NCBI GenBank assembly: GCA_002687335.1 | Contig: NYZY01000056.1 | Span: 1 to 12,938, forward strand | DNA: 12,938 nucleotides | Reading direction: 5' to 3' | From: Chloroflexota bacterium | GTDB lineage: Bacteria; Chloroflexota; Dehalococcoidia; UBA1151; UBA1328 | In this document: positions 1 to 7,482 of the stretch, piece by piece | How positions within the stretch are numbered: position 1 is the stretch's first letter | Layout of the letters: every line of letters starts with the position of its first letter | Program-made: the position numbers and the translations under genes | The notes under the pieces: model-generated | Database searches by the model: none | Told to the model about the DNA's origin: nothing | Seen by the model: the letters and a program-made list of their open reading frames with translations, nothing else

Positions 1-21
1 GATCAGTCTTTCGAATAGAGA

Positions 22-1182
22 CTACAAAGGGTTGAGTATTCCTTCAAATTTTTCGAACTTACCGTTCACTATCGGTTCTGGCTGGACATTCAGCCAGTCG
101 TCGAGAATTGATGAATAAGTTGAACGGAAGTCGTTGTTGTAAGCCATATCGCCACTTACCTGTTTGGTTGGCGAGAGACTTGGGTATTCACCGTACAAGC
201 CTCCGTTCACCCGTTTTCCGATTAATAACGCGCCTCCACCGGAACCATGGTCGGTTCCATTGCCATTGTCTCTAACACGTCTCCCAAATTCGGAAAAAAC
301 CAGCATGACCACTTCTTCGTCTGCATTGTGTTGTCGAAGATCGCTGAAAAAATCGTCAACGGCACGAGACACCTGTCCCCATAGTTTTGTCTGGGTTTGT
401 ATCTGGCTTCCATGCACGTCATAGCCGCCATGTTGCGCATAGAACACTCTGGTTCCTATTTCCGCCAAATGGACTTGTGCAATCCCTCGCAGGCTTTGTG
501 AAAGTGGGTCATCTGCGTATTCAACTTTTGACTTGTACTGGGTAGACACGTCACTAAGAGCCTCAATGCCAGCCATTGCATCAGTACCGGTTTGTCCAAT
601 GTGTTTCATGACCATTGCAGCTTCATCAAATTCTTCTGGTGTGTACATGCGTGTAAAGGCGTTTAATGCTCGACGCTGTGCTTTACCTGCTAGCGATGTC
701 AGTAGTCCATAACTCTCTAGTTCGGTTACTGATATGGCTGGTGTACCACTCAAGTACATTGCACGTGGTAGGCCTGATCCGAAACTTACTCCCGTCACTA
801 CGTTATGTTTTTTGGGATCCAGTTCTCTTATAGTCCGCCCAAGCCAACCTTCGCTACTAAATTTATGTGGCTCTGCGGTGTGCCATATATCCATCGACCT
901 GAAGTGCGATCGGTCAGGATCCGGGTATCCGATCCCCTGAATTATCGCCACATCACCCTTGTCATAAAGAGATTTGATTGCTCCCATAGAAGGATGAAAT
1001 CCTACCTGGTTGTTTATGTGAAGAATTTCATGTTCATGTAGCCCGACTGTTTTTCGGAAATCGTAATAAAGTGTGTTTCCGTACGGTACGACTGTGTTCA
1101 TGAAGTCGTTTCCACCTGAAAGCTGCAGTACTACCAGTGTCGGTGGCTTGGATTTTTCGTTTCCGTTGGCGTTAATAGACAT
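22..1182 (-). CDS. DUF1501 family protein, no export signal
   Basis: Member of the DUF1501 family (PF07394), whose biochemical role is unknown. As I recall, Pfam places it with the alkaline phosphatase/sulfatase-fold clan. Family landmarks are all present in the 386-residue product: LQLSGGND near residues 19-26, PDPDRSHFRS at 87-96, GYDVHG at 253-258, SEFGRR at 297-302 and TDHG at 310-313. I chose ATG at 1182 because AAGAAAG sits at suitable distance upstream; an in-frame GTG at 1191 would add only three residues and has that purine stretch directly against it. Most characterised-length relatives begin with a twin-arginine signal; this one starts MSINANGNEK and runs straight into the core strand, so it looks cytoplasmic. 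It has no cysteine, so it cannot carry a Cys-type sulfatase active site. It lies 66 nt downstream of the DUF1800 gene on the same strand and is probably cotranscribed. Confidence 0.9.
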   Translation of the reverse strand: MSINANGNEKSKPPTLVVLQLSGGNDFMNTVVPYGNTLYYDFRKTVGLHEHEILHINNQVGFHPSMGAIKSLYDKGDVAIIQGIGYPDPDRSHFRSMDIWHTAEPHKFSSEGWLGRTIRELDPKKHNVVTGVSFGSGLPRAMYLSGTPAISVTELESYGLLTSLAGKAQRRALNAFTRMYTPEEFDEAAMVMKHIGQTGTDAMAGIEALSDVSTQYKSKVEYADDPLSQSLRGIAQVHLAEIGTRVFYAQHGGYDVHGSQIQTQTKLWGQVSRAVDDFFSDLRQHNADEEVVMLVFSEFGRRVRDNGNGTDHGSGGGALLIGKRVNGGLYGEYPSLSPTKQVSGDMAYNNDFRSTYSSILDDWLNVQPEPIVNGKFEKFEGILNPL

Positions 1183-1248
1183 TGTTGTCACTTTCTTAGA
1201 TGCATTGCTGAATCAGCCGCAGGTCTTGTGAATACCGGATTGAATTAT

Positions 1249-2610
1249 TCACAGCATCTGGTATTCCTTCGAAGTGCTGATCATGGTCAGTACTTCGGCT
1301 ACTGCACTAGTGAGTTCTGATCCTTCACATTTGACGTCGTCATGTAACGACAATTCCTGCAGAAGGACTGTCCTTGTGGAGTCATCAAGATCGACGCATA
1401 CAAACTCGCGTGCGCATAGATCTAGGAGATTTTCTCTGGTGATTGTTGAGTGCTCGGTGCCAATTCTGTTGGAAATTTCTATAATTCCAGGTGATTTGGT
1501 ATCACTTAGCTTTTCTGTCGCGAAGTTCAATCTTTCCACCAGAAACGCTGAATCTATCCATTCCCTACCTGTGTGCCAGCCTTCAACTGTTGGAGGATTC
1601 AACAGTTCCTGTCCCATCATGGATGAAAGTTCTGCGAGCTTGGCGAGGCCGAATTGATGTGGACTTCGGTGTTGTCCCGCCAGCTTCACTGTGCCGACAA
1701 TGAACTCTATTGGGCTTTTAACCCGTTTGAATCTTGCTGATTTGAAGAAATCAGAGTTGAACACGAAACGTAGCACGTCACGTATTTCGTACTTGTTGGC
1801 CAGATAGACGTCGGCTATCTGATCTACCGCATCATCGTCTATTTCATCCGCGACAAAAAACTTGTAAATTTCTTGAGCTACGAATCTGCTTGTTGCAGGT
1901 TGTTTAACAATGATTTCTATCACGTCATCGCCGTTGAAGTTCCCTGTTTCGCCCAAGAAGGTTTTTTCACTATCATCGTGGTCGGCACTGTTGTATGCAA
2001 ATTCTGATGGCCAATACCCTGTTGGATAGCGAGGCAGAACGTGCGTTATCGTCCAACCACTGAAAGCCCGTGCACAGGATCTGACGTCTTCCTCGGTGTA
2101 ATTCCCTCGTCCCATGCTGAATAGTTCCAGTAGCTCCCTGCCGTAGTTTTCATTCACAGCATTGGCGTGGTTGGTTTGTTGGTCGAGCCAATAAAGCATG
2201 GCTGGATCCCGAGATAATTTTTGTAAAAGAGTTTGAAAGTTTCCAAGACCGTGCTCTCTTAACATTTCACACTGTCCGGTCATCATGGGTCCGTTGGTTA
2301 CCTTGGCCCACCCTGTAGCGAACACGCCGTGCCACATTAAGGTTATTTTTTCTTCCAAGGGGTTTTTAGTGTTGATCATTCTGAAAACCCATTTCACTGC
2401 CGACCAGCGTGGTGATTCTTCATCACAATGCTCGGAGTGAAAACGGTCTAATAGGTCTTCGTATGTGCCTTCGTTTGTTGTTGGGTTCAGAAGACTTTCG
2501 ACAGTTTTTTCGTAACCAACTTTTAATGCTGAATCTATGTCCGAATGATTTGCACTAAACCCGGATCTTCGGAGCAAATGCGCAATAAGTTTACGATCTT
2601 CGTTGGACAT
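1249..2610 (-). CDS. DUF1800 family protein
   Basis: DUF1800 (PF08811) protein of 453 residues with the expected order of family motifs: LLRRSGF at 12-18, EKITLMWHGVFAT at 87-99, RDPAMLYWLDQQTN at 134-147, NENYGRELLELF at 153-164, HDDSEKTFLG followed by NFNGDDVI between 211 and 231, and PPTVEGWHTGREW near 339-351. The function is unknown, although the family very often sits next to DUF1501, as here, which points to a joint role. The start is ATG at 2610, preceded by GGAG with a 6-nt spacer; the longer GTG start at 2622 would overlap that ribosome binding site. There is no signal peptide or membrane segment, matching the absence of one in the DUF1501 partner. It is the first gene of the two-gene unit, with about 250 bp of AT-rich non-coding DNA upstream. 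Confidence 0.9.
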   Translation of the reverse strand: MSNEDRKLIAHLLRRSGFSANHSDIDSALKVGYEKTVESLLNPTTNEGTYEDLLDRFHSEHCDEESPRWSAVKWVFRMINTKNPLEEKITLMWHGVFATGWAKVTNGPMMTGQCEMLREHGLGNFQTLLQKLSRDPAMLYWLDQQTNHANAVNENYGRELLELFSMGRGNYTEEDVRSCARAFSGWTITHVLPRYPTGYWPSEFAYNSADHDDSEKTFLGETGNFNGDDVIEIIVKQPATSRFVAQEIYKFFVADEIDDDAVDQIADVYLANKYEIRDVLRFVFNSDFFKSARFKRVKSPIEFIVGTVKLAGQHRSPHQFGLAKLAELSSMMGQELLNPPTVEGWHTGREWIDSAFLVERLNFATEKLSDTKSPGIIEISNRIGTEHSTITRENLLDLCAREFVCVDLDDSTRTVLLQELSLHDDVKCEGSELTSAVAEVLTMISTSKEYQML

Positions 2611-2616
2611 AAGCGA

Positions 2617-2620
2617 CTCC
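2617..2620 (-). promoter_or_regulatory. Shine-Dalgarno GGAG of the DUF1800 gene
   Basis: GGAG on the minus strand lies 6 nt before the ATG at 2610. It decides between that ATG and the GTG at 2622, which would make this site part of the coding region. Confidence 0.6.
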
Positions 2621-2776
2621 ACTACGTTTAATGAATGATCGCCGGCATTATGGCATGAAATCTATACAAGCGCACCTGTCAACATGTCGACGGATTATTT
2701 GAACAGATAGCCTGCATCCAACGTTTTTATTTTTTCGACAGGCAATACTTTTCTATAAAAATACAAAGTGTTTGAG

Positions 2777-2803
2777 AAATATCTGATTTTCACAAAGATA
2801 TTT
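2777..2803. repeat. AT-rich inverted repeat between maturase and DUF1800 genes
   Basis: Arms aaatatct (2777-2784) and agatattt (2796-2803) are perfect 8-bp inverted copies around an 11-nt centre. It lies 55 nt beyond the stop codon of the sulfatase maturase gene and about 170 bp upstream of the DUF1800 start. On the minus strand it is not followed by a clean U-run, so it is not a textbook terminator; an operator or a weak 3'-end hairpin are both possible. The rest of 2611-2857 is AT-rich with no open frame I can support. Confidence 0.35.
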
Positions 2804-2857
2804 GCGATTAGTTCCCAAGACTAAAAAAATCAAACTTGCGTGCGGTGCGGAAATTAT

Positions 2858-4207
2858 TTAAGTTGATCCATGGCATCGCTTGAATTTTTTCCCGCTATCA
2901 CAGGGGCAATTATCGTTGCGGCCTACTCCTGTATAGGGGTTGTGGGAGGACTCTGGTATGAGACTGGTTTTCTGCATTATGTTTGCAGCCGGCTGACCGT
3001 TTCTAAGTTCGTTAACCATTGCCTTCATGTAGGGTTGGGTGTGCCCGAAGAATGTCTTGTAGCCTGCGCAAAGATAGTTCAATCCATCTTCACCATCGGG
3101 TGTCTTAGTAAATCGCTGTTTGGGACAGCCGCCGTTACAAGCGAAGCGGAATTCACATTTTCGACAGTACTCCGGAAGCGTATCTCTTTTGTCGGTTCCG
3201 AATTTACGCTGTTTTGGACTTTCTGCCATTTCGCGAATGGTTGTATCTGCTACATTGCCGAGGTTGTACTCTGGATATACAAAATGATCACATGAATACA
3301 CATCGCCATTGTGTTCTATGATCATTGCATCACCGCAAGTTTCTGCAAATATGCAAAGTCCAGGGTTTTGGCCCATCCACCCGGCTAGGGTGGTATCGAA
3401 AATTTGTATGAAGTACTGTCCTATATCCTTTCGTACCCACTGATCAAATACACCATTCAAGAATCGCCCGTATTGTTCGGATCCTACAGACCACTCAGTG
3501 ACGGTTGCACCGTCCCTGAATTCTGGTCCAACCAGCTGCAGGAAATGGGCAGGTAATTTATCGGCTACTCGTTCGACGATAGGGATGAATTGCAGGAAAT
3601 GACTGCCTACTTCTCTGGTGAGGAACTGGTATAGCTCTTTAGGGTGGTCCGCATTGTGTTTATGTAACACCGTAAGTGTGTTGAATTCCACATTGTGCTT
3701 TTTAAGCACTTCGATGCCGGTCATCACCTTGTCCCAAGTCGGCTCACCGCCACGTCCGACCCTGTATCGATTGTGAATATCTTTGGGCCCGTCTATCGAA
3801 ACGCCAATGAGGAATTTTTCTTTTGCCAGAAACTCACCCCATTCGTCATCTATCAAGATTGCATTGGTCTGAAAAGCATTTGAAATTTGTTTTTTGCCGG
3901 CGTATTGCTTCTGAAGTTTTACGGCCTTCCGATAGAAATCGACTCCCATTAGCGTGGGTTCGCCGCCCTGCCAAGCAAAGTTTACGACCGGGATGTCTTG
4001 GGCCTCTATGTATTGTTTTACATAAGCCTCGAGCTCTTCGTCGCCCATTTTCCACTGTCCGCGGGCTTTGTCAGGATAGAGCTTTTCTTTTTCAAGGTAG
4101 AAACAGTATGTGCAATCGATATTACAAATAGCTCCGCTCGGCTTTGCCATGACGTGCACGGCGAGCGGGCGTTTTATTTTTGGTCGGTTTTGATGGATTG
4201 TGGTCAT
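2858..4207 (-). CDS. anaerobic sulfatase maturase (radical SAM/SPASM) with C-terminal SEC-C motif
   Basis: Radical-SAM enzyme of the anSME family, which oxidises the active-site Cys or Ser of sulfatases to formylglycine in the cytoplasm. The 449-residue product has the CX3CX2C cluster at C28, C32 and C35 (CNIDCTYC), then a full SPASM domain: C285, C291, the C306-D307 pair matching the auxiliary-cluster Cys and catalytic Asp of known anSMEs, the CX2CX5CX3C block at C348, C351, C357 and C361, and C380. Residues 429-447 add a SEC-C zinc motif, C434-x-C436-x8-C445-H446. The start is ATG at 4207 with little Shine-Dalgarno signal. The gene follows the amidohydrolase gene by 28 nt, so it is probably last in that operon. 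No sulfatase is encoded in the window, so its target must lie elsewhere; a relative acting on another peptide substrate is the alternative, though the residue pattern favours anSME. Confidence 0.9.
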   Translation of the reverse strand: MTTIHQNRPKIKRPLAVHVMAKPSGAICNIDCTYCFYLEKEKLYPDKARGQWKMGDEELEAYVKQYIEAQDIPVVNFAWQGGEPTLMGVDFYRKAVKLQKQYAGKKQISNAFQTNAILIDDEWGEFLAKEKFLIGVSIDGPKDIHNRYRVGRGGEPTWDKVMTGIEVLKKHNVEFNTLTVLHKHNADHPKELYQFLTREVGSHFLQFIPIVERVADKLPAHFLQLVGPEFRDGATVTEWSVGSEQYGRFLNGVFDQWVRKDIGQYFIQIFDTTLAGWMGQNPGLCIFAETCGDAMIIEHNGDVYSCDHFVYPEYNLGNVADTTIREMAESPKQRKFGTDKRDTLPEYCRKCEFRFACNGGCPKQRFTKTPDGEDGLNYLCAGYKTFFGHTQPYMKAMVNELRNGQPAANIMQKTSLIPESSHNPYTGVGRNDNCPCDSGKKFKRCHGST

Positions 4208-4235
4208 TGCTTGGGTTTGGTGATTTTACTGGATT

Positions 4236-5081
4236 CTACGATCGTGCAGGTATATGTTCACCAAACCATAGAATTTGTGCGGTTTTACCTAGAATGGCTG
4301 TTTTGTCAGTTTGTGAAAGCCCTAATTCATCGGTAAATAGTGAAAGGTTTTGTGCGTAGCTTGTACCCTTCGACCAAAGCGCGTTTGGAAAATTGGATCC
4401 CCACACGCATCTATCAGGAGTAAACGCATCGATCACCTGCTTCAAAAGTCCGTGCATGTCTTCATGCGGATACACTCGTACCGAGCCGTGAGTTCCACTG
4501 GTCAATTTGGCGTACAGGTTGGGAAGGCGTGACAATTTTTTCATGCAGTCGATAGTTGATCCGGTCTTCCTAGTCGAATTAAGCATCAGGCAGTGATCGA
4601 TCACGATTCGTAGGCCATCGAGTTTAAGGGAAAGTGCTTCAATCTGCGGTACCAGATCAAGATCATCCATAACCATGCAGTTGACAACTATTCCCAGATC
4701 ACGGGCTTTGGTCCATAGCCTTTCGACGTTGTTGGAGTTAATGTTTCCGTCTTTGTCTGGTGTGCCTCTCAAACCACGGACAAAATGATTTTTGACTGCC
4801 TCTTCAAGAATTTCGAGGTGTCGTTCATCGTCAGGATTTAAAGTCACAACCCCGGTAGCCCATTCCGCGAACTGACGGGTTGAATCCAAAATATAGCGGT
4901 TATCCCATCCGTAGAACGTGCCGGTTTGTATAAAAACAGCGCGTTCAACTCCTGTCGAATCCATTTTGATTTTCAAATCCTCCGCCGTTGCCGGCTCTCC
5001 AGGATTCCAAGGGTCACTAATGGTTCGATACTTGTTTCGATTATTTGAATAAATATGTGGATGAGCGTCGACGATGTGCAT
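4236..5081 (-). CDS. amidohydrolase_2 / COG3618 lactonase-like TIM-barrel hydrolase
   Basis: A 281-residue metal-dependent hydrolase of the Amidohydro_2 family (PF04909), close in style to COG3618, which includes L-fucono- and L-rhamnono-lactonases and 2-pyrone-4,6-dicarboxylate lactonase. Visible motifs are the N-terminal DAHPH metal pair (H7, H9), IDH at 161-163, a NLYAKLTSG strand at 188-196 and WGSNFP at 227-232. The last motif is GSDWP in many relatives; the Asn form also occurs in COG3618 proteins, so I do not treat it as damage. No signal peptide is seen, so it should be cytoplasmic. The start is ATG at 5081, without a strong ribosome binding site. It sits 82 nt after the FAD oxidoreductase gene and 28 nt before the maturase. 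Lying with two rhamnonate-dehydratase-like genes, it is a good candidate for sugar-lactone hydrolysis; the substrate is inferred, not shown. Confidence 0.8.
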   Translation of the reverse strand: MHIVDAHPHIYSNNRNKYRTISDPWNPGEPATAEDLKIKMDSTGVERAVFIQTGTFYGWDNRYILDSTRQFAEWATGVVTLNPDDERHLEILEEAVKNHFVRGLRGTPDKDGNINSNNVERLWTKARDLGIVVNCMVMDDLDLVPQIEALSLKLDGLRIVIDHCLMLNSTRKTGSTIDCMKKLSRLPNLYAKLTSGTHGSVRVYPHEDMHGLLKQVIDAFTPDRCVWGSNFPNALWSKGTSYAQNLSLFTDELGLSQTDKTAILGKTAQILWFGEHIPARS

Positions 5082-5163
5082 TTTTATTATTAGGTTATTG
5101 CAGGATTCAAGATTCTTCGTTTAGTTGCTGTAGTTGAGATTTAATACTTAATCGTTCGTGTGT

Positions 5164-6282
5164 CTATCGGTTGAATCTTTCCGGCCTGTAGGGTGCGAGT
5201 ATTTCGGTTTCCACACCTGTAAGGATCTCCAGGGCAGCCATTTCTCCTATCATCGGTGCGAGAGTCACACCTGAATGGGTGTAAGTGATATATGCGTTTG
5301 GGGTTGATGTCAGGCGTCCGAGTACAGGGAGGCCATCGGGAGGCATTGGCCGTAAGGCGGAGCGCACTTCTTGGACTCTGAGGTCTCGTGTCGAAGGCAA
5401 GTATTTGGCCGTTTCCTGGATAAGCATTTCTGCATCTTCGATGGATTCGTCGGCAATTGAGCCCGCGTGTGTGCCGCCGTGAATCATCACCCGCCCATCA
5501 GTTAATTGCCGTGAGTTAATCAGGACACCGTCTAGATCTCTCGGACTATGCATTGCAGCGATTGAATTAAACAAAGGAACTGGCAATATATCGGTGATAA
5601 CCGTTGCACCTTGAGAATGGATGTTTTGAAATTTAGATCCCAAAATCTTTGCAATCTTTGGCGTTTCGGCACCAGCAGCTATTACGACCGAGTCGCATTC
5701 ATACGTGTCTTTGGTGGTAACTACGTGACTGATTGAGTCTCGGGATTTGATGAAGTTTTTTACCGACTCATTTGTATGTACGAAGCCCCCGGTTTGTCTC
5801 ACCAATGACAGGCACCTATCTACGACTCTTTCTGGGTCTACATGTCCATCAGAATCTGTATAAGAAACAGAAGTAGGATTCCCGAAAGATATACCCGGTT
5901 CTATTTCAGCGGCTTCTTCAGGAGATATTTCACGAATTGAGTAGCCCCACTCCTGGAGTTCGGCCACTCTAGAGCGAAACTCCAGTGCCCCTGTTTCCGT
6001 GGCTGTCCAACGCATTTCACCTCCCCAAACCAAGCCGATATCTGTTTGGAGATCATCTTCGAACCTTCTCCACATATCCTGAGATCTACGGTTTAATTCG
6101 TGATATCTGAACGGATGTTTATCTCGTGCGTTTATCCATGCGTAAGAAACCTTTGAGGCTCCCTGTGCTGGTTGTTGGGATTCAATAACATCCACCTGTA
6201 CACCACTTTTTGCAAGATGAAAAGCTACCGAAGCACCTACGATGCCTCCACCGATAACGATCGTGTGTTTTGGATGAGTCAT
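5164..6282 (-). CDS. FAD-dependent oxidoreductase, D-amino-acid-oxidase (DAO) fold
   Basis: A 372-residue flavoprotein of the DAO family (PF01266), which oxidises amines, amino acids or hydroxy acids. The N-terminus is a dinucleotide-binding fold: IGGGIVG (10-16) followed by the FAD-ribose acid E34 at the end of the second strand (VDVIE). The C-terminus has the typical LRPMPPDGLPVLG stretch and HSGVTLAP (336-343), which closes over the flavin. ATG at 6282 overlaps the stop of the enolase A gene as ATGA, so the two are translationally coupled; AAGGA (6292-6296) lies 9 nt upstream. No signal peptide or transmembrane helix is seen. The family does not fix the substrate: a D-amino acid, an N-methyl amino acid or a sugar-derived acid are all possible. 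The coupling suggests it acts on the same compound series as the adjacent enolases. Confidence 0.85.
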   Translation of the reverse strand: MTHPKHTIVIGGGIVGASVAFHLAKSGVQVDVIESQQPAQGASKVSYAWINARDKHPFRYHELNRRSQDMWRRFEDDLQTDIGLVWGGEMRWTATETGALEFRSRVAELQEWGYSIREISPEEAAEIEPGISFGNPTSVSYTDSDGHVDPERVVDRCLSLVRQTGGFVHTNESVKNFIKSRDSISHVVTTKDTYECDSVVIAAGAETPKIAKILGSKFQNIHSQGATVITDILPVPLFNSIAAMHSPRDLDGVLINSRQLTDGRVMIHGGTHAGSIADESIEDAEMLIQETAKYLPSTRDLRVQEVRSALRPMPPDGLPVLGRLTSTPNAYITYTHSGVTLAPMIGEMAALEILTGVETEILAPYRPERFNR

Positions 6283-7481
6283 CTCACAGAGTCCTTAGGC
6301 GAGAGATAAGTAACCCGGACTTGATTTCCGTGTTCCCATGGGACAATCCAATCCTCAGGTATTTCTAACCCGAATCCTGGCGCGTCAGATGGTATAACCG
6401 CTCCGTTTTCCGGTGTGGAAACCCCTGGTAAAAGCCTATCTCCGAGAGGCTGTCCAACATTTGTATGCATAAACCATTCTGCCAAAGATGATTCAGGCAT
6501 GGACATTGCAAAGTGCTGACCCCATGCGGTATTACCACCCATGTGAGTAATAGTCTCTATTCCTGCAGCTTCAGCATTTGTGTATATCTTCAAGGTTTCT
6601 GAAAGCCCGCCTGTGTATTCGATGTCGGGCTGCAGGATGTCGGCAGCTCTTGATGAAATCAATTGGTGGAAACTTTTGCGTCCATAGTGATGCTCACCTG
6701 TTGCCAGCGCTGTCCAGGTCATTGCACGTTTTAGTTCGATGTAACCTTCAAGGTCCCATGGTGGCAGAGGTTCTTCAAACCATCTCAGTTTGTATGGGCG
6801 AAGTCGCTCTGCTACTCGGAGTGCTAGATCCGCATTGAACGACATAACTGGATTGAATGTCAGTTCCGCATCTTCGCCTACTATCTCCCTGGATTTCGCA
6901 ACGTGCTCCTCAAGCTTTTTGAGCCCTTCAGACCCTTCTTCGTAAAAAAATGGGTTACTGATTTTGAACCTCTTAAAGCCAAGTTCTTTCATCCATTCAA
7001 GATCGTCACCGGTGGCGTACAGTTCGACCGCTTTTCGGCTGGGGCCACCGATAAGTTCGTAAACGGGTCTGCCAAGTAATTTACCTTTTAGATCCCACAG
7101 AGCTAAGTCGACACCACTTTGAGCTGCGGTCGCAATTCCACCCTGAAATCCTTCACTTGAACGCCAGATCAAATCATTCATTAATTCAATGGCCAGCGCG
7201 TTTTTTCCTTCTATGAGTGGGGCTATGAAGTAATCAATTAAAGACGCGCCGATCTGCCCGTGAGCGAAAGACCCTAGACCAAACGTACCGTTTTCAGCGG
7301 TAATTTGTACCCAGGCTTTTTTTGTTGTTCCTGGCTTATGACCGTCTACTCGCGTAAATTCTGGATATCTTGCAATGGGATTTGATCGTATTGCGTGGGT
7401 GTTCCATCCGGGTTTTGTATTGGGACCGGGTTCGATTAATGGTGTGTTTACCTGTACACAACGAACATTTTTTATCTTCAT
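6279..7481 (-). CDS. enolase superfamily, L-rhamnonate-dehydratase-like (enolase A)
   Basis: A 400-residue mandelate racemase/muconate lactonizing-type protein that most resembles L-rhamnonate dehydratase, which dehydrates an aldonate to its 2-keto-3-deoxy acid. Seen are SGVDLALWDLKGK (122-134), ELYATG (153-158), LRPYKLRWFEEPLPP (227-241), GEHH (262-265), DILQPD (281-286), THMGG (312-316) and AEWF (334-337). Expected roles are Mg ligands E236 and E263, the D286-H313 catalytic dyad and E335. The first Mg ligand, Asp in rhamnonate dehydratase, is Asn here (N210 in TFNPVMS). I start at ATG 7481, one base after the stop of the paralog: the start MKIKNVR aligns with MKIKSVR of that protein, whereas a TTG at 7520 would add 13 residues inside the upstream gene. 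GGAG lies 11 nt before the ATG. The 3' end overlaps the FAD oxidoreductase start by 3 nt. The exact sugar acid is unknown. Confidence 0.9.
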   Translation of the reverse strand: MKIKNVRCVQVNTPLIEPGPNTKPGWNTHAIRSNPIARYPEFTRVDGHKPGTTKKAWVQITAENGTFGLGSFAHGQIGASLIDYFIAPLIEGKNALAIELMNDLIWRSSEGFQGGIATAAQSGVDLALWDLKGKLLGRPVYELIGGPSRKAVELYATGDDLEWMKELGFKRFKISNPFFYEEGSEGLKKLEEHVAKSREIVGEDAELTFNPVMSFNADLALRVAERLRPYKLRWFEEPLPPWDLEGYIELKRAMTWTALATGEHHYGRKSFHQLISSRAADILQPDIEYTGGLSETLKIYTNAEAAGIETITHMGGNTAWGQHFAMSMPESSLAEWFMHTNVGQPLGDRLLPGVSTPENGAVIPSDAPGFGLEIPEDWIVPWEHGNQVRVTYLSPKDSVR

Positions 7482-7482
7482 A

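Noticed and set aside
1274..1657. 127-codon plus-strand open frame
   Set aside because: Antisense to DUF1800, low-complexity Ser-rich translation, no start signal.
2677..2682. TTGACA on the minus strand upstream of DUF1800 as a -35 box
   Set aside because: The hexamer is perfect but no acceptable -10 lies 16-18 nt downstream; TATAGA is at 10 nt and CATAAT at 24 nt.
2870..3295. 141-codon open frame on the plus strand
   Set aside because: It is antisense to the maturase gene, whose cysteine pattern is fully conserved in the other frame; the translated plus-strand product shows no recognisable domain and no ribosome binding site.
3998..4336. 112-codon plus-strand open frame across the maturase/amidohydrolase junction
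   Set aside because: It overlaps two well-supported minus-strand genes and lies over their ends by chance; there is no family resemblance.
4236..5081. Asn in WGSNFP of the amidohydrolase as a lost catalytic Asp
   Set aside because: GSNFP is, to my knowledge, a frequent variant in COG3618 proteins, so it is not good evidence of inactivation.
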